From Harmothoe impar (Eukaryota > Annelida > Polychaeta > Phyllodocida > Polynoidae): DNA of 64,000 nucleotides. Positions 54,520 to 64,000 of this stretch are shown here, one piece after another. Made by a program: the position numbers and the translations under genes. The stretch's first letter is position 1, and every line of letters begins with the position of its first letter. Where the stretch lies: positions 42,389,523 through 42,453,522 of the forward strand of contig OX381717.1 in NCBI GenBank assembly GCA_947462335.1, read 5' to 3'. The notes below the pieces were generated by a model. That model searched no databases, was not told the origin of the DNA, and saw nothing but the letters and a program-made list of their open reading frames with translations.

Positions 54520-55890
54520 TAGAATGTTGACACGAGCGAGTCACCCTCTACAACACAGCATTAATGCTTCCTGACGAAAATATGCAGCCAGAAACAGGGC
54601 AGCTTACATTTATATATCGGGTAAATTTACCATCAGTCGGACACATACCCTGAGACGGACACTAGAATTTGTCATTATCCATGTACAATAAGACCTCTAG
54701 TAGTTACTTGTTGGAAAGAATGACACTTGAACTTTACTATTTATTACAGATATAGAACTTAGAATACTTAAATAACCACAAATGGCATGTGTCCGACTCA
54801 AGGTGAATCTACCACTCAAAGCTGCAAGGCTATTTTAATGGCAATTCTGTGATAGGAAACCTGATGAATGAAGATTTTTCTGAAAGAACTGTTTTCAAGA
54901 ATTAAGCGTTTCAAGTATTAGTTATTCATGTAGACAATTAGGCAAGAATGTGAGAAGTGTCCATTTCCATGCCATGAAAATGGTAGTATAACTAGGTATC
55001 ATTATTCTATTTACATTATATCCAAGGTTATCATCTTATTCCATAAGGATAGTCAAAACAGAAGCTAACACAATAATGTTATGTAACAAGGGTAAGGTAA
55101 GATAAATACGGTTCAATACAAGAAAATCTTTTTATGCTCGTGCCAAATTAGTTGCTTTACTGGAGAGTGTGATGAATATTTTGGTGGTGATGAACCCTTA
55201 GGCTACTATAGCCCCAAAATTACCCACATCCTTGACTATGGGCATCCCAAACTGCTGTTACTACAAAAAATCTATAGTCTGTAAAAAAAAAGATATGACA
55301 ATTGGAATATTTTCTCTCCCAGAAATTGATATTTCTGTATTTTTCTAAATGTTTTTTTTTGGCGTTTGGTTGAATGATACCGATTGGCATCACCTATAGT
55401 TAAAGGGTTAAAATGCACCCTTACTCTTTATCAGCCTGTGACACTACTTTAAAACGGACATGGAAAATTACTTCAATCAATGTACCATTAGCATTAACTT
55501 GACCCTATATAATATTATGTTATGTATATATCAAATTATTGTTACGAAGTTTGAATAGTTTTGGTTCAATTAAATAGATGTCTCCCGAGAAACATCGACC
55601 ACACACAATAGGCTTGGGATTTAATTCATGTACAAATCGACTACTGTGTTTCCCGATTTGATCCGATACACATTTTGGATTACCACAGTAAATGTTAAGT
55701 TATGTATACGGCAAATAAAAGATAAGCGTCGTTAAATATATTGATTTCTTAAATTCAACTTTATGCTAAGAGTCTCTTAATTTAGGAAAATCTTGAAAAA
55801 CTGTTTTCTTAGTCATAGGACTATGTCCACAAGGTAACACAAAGATACAGTATTCGTGCAGTAAATCCGATTAAATTCTATAAAACTCAT
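54520..55890. other. No gene seen
   Basis: AT-rich, without exon signals. GTCCGACTCA-type words appear near 54788; otherwise unremarkable. Confidence 0.35.
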
Positions 55891-55895
55891 TGTCA

Positions 55896-55959
55896 TTCCC
55901 AAAAACGGGACAGCATATTCCATTGAATTCAATGGAATATGCTGTCCCGTTTTTGGGAA
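55896..55959. repeat. Perfect 64-bp palindrome
   Basis: TTCCCAAAAACGGGACAGC on the left is mirrored exactly on the right around a central GAATTC (55925-55930), with no spacer. Confidence 0.95.
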
Positions 55960-56290
55960 AAGATTTGGATTTTTCTGATGATATTTTGATATGGCGCAAC
56001 TCGTGGTCCAACACTTTTCGCTACACTGGTGTTCGATAGACCCCCCCCCCCCCTTTTCAAATTCCTGGGTCAGCCCCTATTACCGTGACCACCATTCCCT
56101 CTGCTGGGGAAATCGGCATCTGCCTGGCGCGTGGTGATATAGTGTGGATACTGACAGCTAGATGGGGTATGTGTTTAGATGTTGGTTGGATATGAGAGTA
56201 TGAGAGAGGGGCTCCGGATGAAGGCAGTATATTACTATTAGTACTAGAGCCACGGATAGGAGGTTCGGGGCTGGCAGAACAGAAACTGGA

Positions 56291-56640
56291 GAGCTGGGTG
56301 TGAAGGGAGAGAGAGAGAGAGACAGAGAGAGAGAGACAGAGAGAGAGAGACAGACAGACAGAGACAGAGAGACAGAGACAGAGAGACAGAGACAGAGACA
56401 GAGACAGAAAGATAGAGAGAGACAGAGAGAGAGACAGACAGAGAGACAGACAGAGAGACAGACAGAGACAGACTGACACAGACAGAGGCAGACAGACAGA
56501 CATACAGAAAGAGAGACTGGCATAAAAATAGACGGATACAGGTATAGAAAGTAGAAAGAGACAGAAAAGAGACAGATAGAGAGACAGAGATAAACAGAGA
56601 TAAGCAGACAGAGAGACAGAGAAAGATATAAAGGCAGACG
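56291..56640. repeat. (GA)n / (GACA)n low-complexity tract
   Basis: Long purine tract of GAGA and GACAGA units. It gives rise to Ser/Leu-rich spurious ORFs on the minus strand. Confidence 0.9.
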
Positions 56641-57249
56641 GAGATCCGATCTCGTCAGAGGGGACCAGACCTATAGTAAGGCAACACAGTTTGTATATCG
56701 TATTGACCAACGACTCAATGGTATAATATCAGTCCCACTTCCACCTATCAGGAATTCTCTTATCTTTGCAGTTATCAGTTATCTCTCTGGTCTAGATAGG
56801 GAGAACAGGTGTTATCCGGTCGGTGACCTGGGGTGGCCTAAGACGGAGAGAGGAGGAGATTGAATGGTAGGTGGGGGAGAGGGGAGGGGCTGTTGGGCAA
56901 ATGCTCGGGGGCAAAGGCCGACCGACTTTCAGTCCTGGTAACTATGGCAGCTCTCTATAAGCAAACTTACACACCTGAGTTCGACTAACTGACTCAGTTC
57001 TGCTTGTATGTTTAATAGAACATAGTGCTCCAGGGGGGGGGGGGATAAATAGCTGATAATATCCGGGTGGTAGTTCACAGAGCTAATAACAGAGAGAAAG
57101 GATGGGACCAAATCGGTGGCTACAATTATCAAAAGCACCGTAATTAACCCTATGCATATTAAAGGAGATAAAATACAGTTATCGAATATTGCTATACACT
57201 TGAACCAAATAGTATGGGGGGGGGGGGGGGGTTGTGATGTCCATATGAA

Positions 57250-57462
57250 TATGCCATTTGTCGTCACGATACATGAATGCATCCATATAGCGAGTAACTC
57301 ACCAGGGCTGCATTCATGCATCATGACGACATACCCGGTATCATCGTCCGCATATAGGATTGATATGATGCTTGAATGTAGCACTGGCGAGTTACTCAAT
57401 GCTTTCATGCATCATGCCAACCAAGCGGATAACGCACTAAAGCACCATTGTACCACTTAAAG
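57250..57462. repeat. 'gcattcatgcatcatg' family copy
   Basis: The inverted words GAATGCATCC ... GCTGCATTCATGCATCATGA and GATGCTTGAATGTAGCAC, GCATCATGCCAACC recur. The end GCACTAAAGC ... CACTTAAAGG matches the ends of the 58037 and 59655 copies. Confidence 0.5.
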
Positions 57463-58036
57463 GTTAACAATTGCCTAATCACATACATAATATATATAAA
57501 GGAACCTCGGAGCCTCTCCTGCATCACACCAACCTATACTGAGTCACTTAGTCGAACAGCAGACACCTGTATAAGGGGCGTGGCTTATAGGAGATGATTG
57601 ACCGGAGCAGGGTAGGGCTAGCCGCACCCACCTCCCTACCCTGCTCAGTCAACCCATGGAGGCAAGGCATGCAGTATTAAGGGGAGCTGGAGGAATCAGA
57701 GTTACCCTTAATCCACCCTCAGGAGTAGTTACACCATTAAGCAGCAATCTGCGAAGCAACCCTGGAGGAAATCCAGCTTTATAAAGTACGTTGAATATCA
57801 TCATCATAAGATAAAGCATACTTTACAGCCAATAATATAAAATATCCTGGACAACTCCATTTTATATTTCTTGGCTGTTTTGGGTTCAGAAGAAATATAC
57901 TGGAGGAAGAACCTTCTGGAGGAAAGGAAAATTAAGGAGAGTGAGTGAGGGCCTGGAGAAGGTGGATCAGACATCACTGTAGTATACGTGCTCCAGTGGG
58001 TACAGCCCCCACCCTCACCCTACAGTAAGTCACTTA

Positions 58037-58643
58037 GTTAACCCTTTAAGGCCCACATAGTGCTTTGCCCTTTGGCATGCAGCAAGCATGCTTTTGAGAG
58101 GGTATAAACTCCGTAGGGTCAACATGATCCACGATAATAGCACTGGCGAGTTACTCCCCAGTGATCAATGTTGATGCAATGTTCTGTACCCACTGGGATG
58201 GGCACAGTGTTTCAAAGCACTATGAGGCGTTAGATGGTGCAATAGTATTTTTCCCCATATATACCTTTTTACCCATGTTTTCTTTCAATTACCACACTAG
58301 GCTAAAGTATACTTCAAGATATCTCCACGGTGTAACACCTTTGCTGTAAAGATCGACACCCCGTTTTTGGGTGTAAGATTGTATACTTTTTGTATAGATC
58401 TATTTAATTCTTTCTGGGCAGCATTGTAATGTTTTGATGCATCATGCCTGATATTGCTATCATAGTAGCCCTAGCTAGTAATACAAGTCGCCAATAATTC
58501 ATTTAAGCATCATGCCGACCAACAGGGTTGATTCACTCCCAATGGGGCGGTATGATGCATGGATGCCACCATAGACTCGCCAGGTGCTGAATTCATGCAC
58601 CTTGACGACAAAGGGCACAGCGCTAGGCGGCCATCAAAGGGTT
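58037..58643. mobile_element. Long-TIR MITE of the 'CCTTTAA..GCATAGTG' family
   Basis: The left end TTAACCCTTTAAGGCCCAC, containing GTGCTTTGCCCTTTGG, pairs imperfectly with the right end GACAAAGGGCACAGCGC ... CATCAAAGGGTTAA. The inner TGCATCATGCC / GGCATGATGCA words also match. Confidence 0.55.
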
Positions 58644-59469
58644 AAGACTCTTCATTGCACACTATCATTGTGGCAGTATAAAACACCTGCCCCGCCCAAT
58701 TGGCTTTGTGGATATCGTCCCAGTTAAAGTCATCAAGTGGGACAAGATTATAATCTGGTTCAGAATTGGGTAAGAGCTTTATATACCATGCCTCACCAAA
58801 AATACATTTATCAATGCAGCCCTGGCTAGTAAAAGCATCATAGTGCCCCTATGATGAGTCACTCGCCGGTGCTGCATTTCTTTTCTTATTTCAAGAAACT
58901 AAGACAGATGACTAGTTTTAAGAAAAAAATATTTTAGGCCAGGCGAGTTTATTTTCTTGAAATGAGAAAGTTATTTCTGGCTGTGTGCATGCGTGATGAC
59001 GACGAAAGCTATCATGCTTCCCTTGTAGCCTTAGTTGGTAACTTATTTATTTATATAGATACACAGACCCAATAGAACATGTCAGAGCAGGGTAATAGAA
59101 CTAATACTGCCCTCAGTCCACTGCGGTACACAGACCATTGTATTTAGAAAATGTATTAAAGTGGACAGTTGACATAAGAAACTATAGAGTGCTCCAATAT
59201 TCAGGGGCATCCACGATGTTCCAACTGCAGGGAGCCTGAAATGATTATACTTTAGCTGAATTACAAAGGTATTTTCTCATTCCTGGTTTACCTTGGTCCT
59301 CTGCAATGTAGTGTATATGATCTAATAATATGTAAATTGTACTGAAGATAGGGACCTTAGGGCGCCTTGCACTAGAGTACCTTTTCGCAGATCGTGTCAC
59401 ATATGTAAAATTCAACCCATATATGTTGAGAACATACATTTGATCCCTACTCTTCACGCACCTCTTTAC

Positions 59470-59547
59470 CTTGAGAATAAGGTCATTCGCTGTCTCGTGC
59501 GATGGGTGTCCCTGCCGTCCTAAAAATTCTTGCAGGAGGGTCGCCAT
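59470..59547 (-). CDS. Possible first coding exon of an unknown gene
   Basis: On the minus strand an ATG in fair context opens MATLLQEFLGRQGHPSHETA and six more residues, closing in phase 0 at CTCAAG|gtaaagagg. No downstream exon was found. It could be chance. Confidence 0.25.
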
Positions 59548-59654
59548 ACTTGAGTGGACAGGCCACCTGTCAGTGTTAAAGTGGCATAATCACCCACTCA
59601 CAATTCTCGTACTGTTCTAGTCTACTATGTGGTTAAGTGCGAGTGGTAAGATTG

Positions 59655-59912
59655 GCCCTTTAAGGGCCGCATAGTGTTATACTGTTTTGTCACGTCCTTC
59701 GTCATTCCAGGTGCAAATTGCCAGTCAGTTCTGAAAACGTAAATTTGTCGAAGTTGCGATCTGAATTCAGCCTTGGCGAGTCTACTCACAAGGACTGCAT
59801 TTTTACATCATGCCAACCATTCGGGGAAGTATCAACCCTATAGGATATAATGCTTGAATGCCACCATGCGACCATATAGTATTATTTAAGGCACTATGCA
59901 GCCGTTAAGGGT
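59655..59912. mobile_element. MITE of the 'CCTTTAA..GCATAGTG' family
   Basis: The left end GGCCCTTTAAGGGCCGCATA is mirrored by GGCACTATGCAGCCGTTAAG at the right end, with GCATCATGCC words inside. Confidence 0.55.
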
Positions 59913-60104
59913 AAAGACTATGTATAACTGAGGGGCAAAGACAATGGGGTATGTTTGTATGGGTGAGCAGGGTAATTTAAGGATAATAATCATATTCAGA
60001 ATAAAATGAATAAATAAATGGACTGTACTTTTAATGGGCATAGTTGGTTTACAGTAGTTTTCAATAATCAATCATATATAATATGCACTAAGTATCAGAA
60101 GCAC

Positions 60105-60350
60105 TCACAGAGAAAAGAAACCGCGTCCAGGCTGCCTCCAGAATGACTCCCCTCTTTAGGGGAGCCCAGGTCCTCATGTGACTCCCTTCTAAAGGTGAGT
60201 CAGGGAACTATGTGACTCCCCCAGGTGACTCCTTTGGGTAGGCTAGGGAGTCACCTAGGGGAGTCACGGGCAGCCTGGGTTCCCCTAAAGAGGGGAATCA
60301 TTTTGGAGGCAACCTGGACTCCCTTTTGACGCTGTTTCTTCTTTCTGTGG
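60105..60350. mobile_element. Palindromic MITE
   Basis: Arms of about 65 bp: left includes CTGCCTCCAGAATGACTCC and CCTCTTTAGGGGAGCCCAGG, right includes CCTGGGTTCCCCTAAAGAGG. GTGACTCCC / GGGAGTCAC units fill the centre. Confidence 0.7.
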
Positions 60351-60359
60351 CTGTATGGT

Positions 60360-61820
60360 CAGATGCCTGCTGCTTGAGCCCTATAAACAATGCAATAGCA
60401 ATGGTACAAGTACTACATGGACAAGGCAGTTCATGTGCGTATGGTAGCTCAGCTGCTGACAAATATGTGTAACATTTATGTCTTCAAATAACACTATAAT
60501 TTGAAGTTGGGGTGGGAGGTTGAAGAGTTCTCAGTACAAGTGACGGAGAGCAGGCGTTTGTGGGTTGAAGAGCCTAAATTGAAACCATCCACTGGCCTCT
60601 ATACGGCCGCCTTATATATATGAGATTTACATAGGAAATAAATGACTTACTCGGCCAAAAAGAACCATTTATTACAAAACAGACACAAGCAAGACACAAA
60701 TAAGACAAGTATATAGTATAGCTCTAGGGCGTGTCTTCAGTGGGCAGTATGAGTTTCATGACCGGTTATACGTGTTTCTATACCAACTGGGTAAGGCCAT
60801 CACTCACTTTTGTCAGAAGAGTTGTTCACGGTAGACGAGTTTGGGAAATCATTGACTTTAAAAATATTAAATTTTGGAGCAGTGTATTCCTAAATTTGAG
60901 ATGATTCCAAATTATATAGCTTCGTAGATGTGTAGTATACAACTGTGTACAGTGAATTTAAGAGATACTGATAGCCTCTGGCTATAGCATTCCCATTGAC
61001 CCTTTATAAAGAGTGAATTCTGCATGCCTGAAACACTCTTTTGTGGATTCCAACACGCCCTTGGGACGAAAAAGATATATACTACCAGACGACACTAGGT
61101 ATCACTTTCTTGGTGAAATTCTCTCACCCTCAACCAGCGCAATGTCTGACCCTCTACCATGGTGACAGAGTCACCGAGGGAGAATTTATTTCCAGACTAC
61201 AAGCTGAAAACGCCCAGAAACGTTCAAAAAACGTCCGTCCGTTTTATATTTTGCAGGCTGGGAAACATATACAGAAGAATGTGCATAATATGGTTCATTT
61301 AGCCCTTTTGTGTTTTCAGACATAAATGAGTCGAAAAACAACCCAAATCAACATTCCATATTCAGTATAAAAATAATGAGTGCTAGGTGATGGTTGCACT
61401 TCTATAGGCCTTTTTAGCTTTACGATAATCCATAGCGGCAAACATAATTATCCCCTTTCCTCTCCACCTTTGAATTGATTCAGGTAAAAACAGGCCATGT
61501 TTGTTTAAAACAAATGCACCTAGGTACACAGAGATAGTGGATCAAGTAACCTAGGTAACCCCTCTCCCCTGCCCCCTCCTCCACTCCACCTCCCCCTCCC
61601 GAATCTTTACCATTCTCCACTAACACAGGTTATACCCACACTGTTGACCACTGGGGCATGGTGAATGGAGTAAATTTTATAACTAGGACATTATTTTCGG
61701 CCATATTTGTCTATTTAAGAGACAATTTGATTGGCCAGGAATCGGGACTGAAGGCTGTTAGTTGCCACTACAATTGCGAGTCAATTTCTGGGTACATTTG
61801 AAGCCTACATCCTCAGAAAA
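60360..61820. other. No gene seen
   Basis: A 94-codon ORF at 61041-61325 has no recognisable domain. C-rich tract at 61560-61600. Confidence 0.35.
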
Positions 61821-61829
61821 ATGAGCGTC

Positions 61830-61904
61830 ACTGTCGCCGAAAGCACTCTCACCTGAAAGCCAGCCAGTGCCTGACTTTCAGGTGAGGGTGCTTTTGGCGA
61901 CAGT
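61830..61904. other. 30-bp-stem hairpin, small-RNA-precursor-like
   Basis: Arms 61830-61859 and 61875-61904 pair along all 30 positions as RNA (28 Watson-Crick, 2 G-U) around a 15-nt loop. This size fits a miRNA-type or siRNA hairpin, or a compact inverted-repeat element. Confidence 0.6.
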
Positions 61905-62014
61905 TAAATTATTTTTGGTCTGGTAACCTCCATTTTACATTGACTTAATATTGGTGGGGTTTCCAGTTTTGTGTAAGAAATATATGTCTTAATCAGTTGT
62001 ATATAGAAACCCTC

Positions 62015-62122
62015 CCCGGTGGGCACAGAGCATTGAGTCAACATTGATGAATGGTTGTCAATTTTGATTCAATGTTGATTCAACGTTGATTTAATGTTGA
62101 ACTGAGTTTTGCGCCCACTGGG
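62015..62122. mobile_element. MITE with TTGATTCAACGTTGATT core
   Basis: The ends CCCGGTGGGCACAGAG and GCGCCCACTGGG enclose repeats of TTGATTCAATGTTGATTC. This style is common in invertebrate genomes. Confidence 0.65.
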
Positions 62123-62208
62123 TCGTACACAGTTGACATAATTATATTTGTAAGGCCTTCGCAGAATTCGTATACTTCCTCACCTCTTCCTTTTCAATGG
62201 TCTTTCAG

Positions 62209-62289
62209 TCTTACAAATAGACCAGAACGACTATATGTCTCCAGGCCCAGACGCCGAGAGGACAGAGGTTTTTATAGAAAAAGAAAAAG
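62209..62289 (+). CDS. Orphan phase 1-1 exon candidate
   Basis: A long pyrimidine tract ending TTTCAG and an AAAG|gtacaa donor bound an 81-nt open exon reading QIDQNDYMSPGPDAERTEV in the phase-1 frame. The phase is the same as in the EGF receptor genes, and the YMSP motif resembles their cytoplasmic tails. Another frame is also open, so the reading is tentative. Confidence 0.3.
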
Positions 62290-62299
62290 GTACAATATA

Positions 62300-64000
62300 T
62301 GAATAAAACAAGTGATGTAAACTGGGTTCAATACTCTACTGGACTTCATAGGATCCCCTCATCTTCTCTACATGCATGATGTCAGTTTGATTTAACTTCA
62401 TATAGGTCTTATTACAGGGTTGTATTTGCCAATTTGGCCATATTTATTTATGATCCTGGCAAATGGGGAAGCATCGGCCTTTATATACATGATTCATATA
62501 TATAAGAAATGCATGGCTCGATGGCCACTGTTTATTGAGCTCTAAGTGGCCGTTTTTGACAGGAGGCCAAATAAAAAGGTTTGTTAGAAACATTGGAGGA
62601 AAATGTAGAGTCGGTAGGTCGGATTTATTATCCTTTTCTTTCTTAAACATGAATTTACTGGCCAGTCTCTCTGCTTACCCGAAAATTGACCAAAAAAGGG
62701 TAAAAATACAAAAGTGCTTTAAAATCGCATTAGAAAACGTAGGGTAGGCCCTAGTTATATAGGGTCGGTCGGGTGACCTGAATCAAACCTTTTTTTTTAA
62801 CCTGAGTTATAGATAATGTATGGCTGAATTGGCCCACTCTGTGGACGGTGAGCCAGTGTGTGGTGGAATTGTGTCTCAAAGGCAATTCTCAATTGTCCAT
62901 CTAAATTGTGTTTGGAGAATGAATTTAATGGATCTCCCTTTCCTATTTTCCTCACATCTCCCCACATAATTGTAAGAAAGGGGAACATTCACAAATGACA
63001 TCACCAGCTAGGTTGTCGGTGGTCTTTGGGTGTAGTGTCTAAACGTAACCTGGAGGTTCAACCTAGGCCATGTATTTGAATTGGCCACTTTGCACAAAGA
63101 AAGCGACTTGAAGGTGGGTCTTGAAAAACAGGGTCCAAATATAGGTAGCATCTCAGACACTTGTGAACGTTCCCTAGGGCGTGTCCATTTAGAAGTATAT
63201 TTCATAATCTTGAGTGAATGATACTGATAGCACCCCACGCTCCCCTCCCGCCGTTATGCCCCAAACAGATTTCAAAGGACTTTGAAGATGAACACAGTAA
63301 AAAGTTCCACATATTCATACACAACAGAAGTTCATGTGACATGCTGTCAAGAAAATATAATGCACCCTTCCTCACAACTCAAAATATGAAATAGACCCTT
63401 TTAAATAAGGGACTTACACTATGAGTCTCATTCCACTGGGCTCCACATGGCCAATTGAGACATACAAAACAATTTAAACTGTTAATTACATGTACATCTT
63501 TGTGCAAAGGGAAGCATGAACTTGAAATAATTGGAAGCACAGCATCTACCTAATATAACAGTACATTCCACCCATAGATGTATTTGATTATATGCCAAGT
63601 GTACTTACACTACTTCACATTAGTAATAGCCATGTATACATTATTTCCTTGGAAGTCATTTGCATCAGACATATCATGTTATTGAAACCAATAATGGGAT
63701 CCTCGACCATAACTACCTCACCAAGCACTAAAGCATAACGATGGCACGGTTTTTATCCTTTTTATGATAGGGGGATTTATAAATGGTATATGTCTATTAT
63801 TTTGTCCACACGGCGGATTTGTATCATAGATTTCCTATATAAATCAGGTCATATACATAAAACCGACCAGGCTCAATATGGCCGATTGTTGCCATGCATC
63901 TTCTATATTATTTGGCCATAGAAAGCTAAGGACCACTGTCCACTACCAAAGGATCGGACTGTATGCTTTGCATGATTCATTTAAGAAATACTTTCCTGAA
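62300..64000. other. No gene seen
   Basis: Only short ORFs without splice or domain support. No repeat with clear ends. Confidence 0.35.

Noticed and set aside
56057..56710. 217- and 121-codon minus-strand ORFs rich in Ser, Leu and Cys
   Set aside because: They are the complement of the GAGA/GACAGA tract. All three frames stay open because the repeat lacks stops.
1..64000. CRISPR arrays, bacterial operons, rRNA genes, LTR retrotransposons
   Set aside because: No regularly spaced direct repeats with unique spacers, no ribosome-binding-site-led operons, no rRNA-like sequence and no LTR pair with integrase, protease or RNase H motifs.

Overview
The window is animal (metazoan) nuclear DNA, not prokaryotic or viral. 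Genes are split by GT-AG introns, EGF-like domains sit on symmetric phase 1-1 exons, and the sequence is AT-rich. It is crowded with tRNA-derived SINEs, palindromic MITE-like repeats, microsatellites and non-LTR retrotransposons. The gene types (EGF receptors, a P2X7-type ballast-domain protein, an intron-rich Kolobok-like transposase gene) and repeat style suggest a marine invertebrate, possibly a lancelet or another invertebrate deuterostome. I cannot fix the species from sequence alone.

Layout. 1-10.7 kb: the 3' part of a gene for a single-pass membrane protein with EGF repeats (+ strand exons 638-767, 8919-9053, 9152-9223, 9869-10026). One of its introns holds a nearly complete non-LTR retrotransposon of about 7.4 kb (about 1311-8699) with three ORFs: an L1-ORF1p-like protein carrying a C-terminal NADAR domain, an SGNH-hydrolase-like protein, and an intact endonuclease-reverse transcriptase. 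10.3-21 kb: gene-poor repeat field. 21.3-34.7 kb: two convergent intron-containing genes with stop codons 66 bp apart. The + strand gene encodes a Cys-rich plus P2X7-C (ballast) protein. The - strand gene, at least 14 exons, encodes a Kolobok-like DDE transposase relative. 34.7-42 kb: repeats. 42.0-42.5 kb: antisense reverse-transcriptase fragment. 44.0-47.35 kb: second non-LTR element with one disabling frameshift. 48.2-53.3 kb: a complete second EGF receptor gene, paralogous to the first by exon plan and cytoplasmic YSPPP motif. 53.3-64 kb: repeats, several striking palindromes and a few orphan exon candidates.

How parts relate. The two EGF genes share intron phases, a GIGVG linker before a membrane helix, and Tyr-rich tails, so they look like tandem paralogues separated by about 38 kb of later insertions. 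The transposase and ballast genes share their terminal intergenic space, so they may be coordinated or may be the two genes of one large mobile element. The most novel material is the NADAR-bearing retrotransposon, its three hairpins that share one loop but have different stems, and the transposase/ballast pair.

Limits. Gene models were assembled by eye from splice sites and phases. No database search, folding or expression evidence was available.
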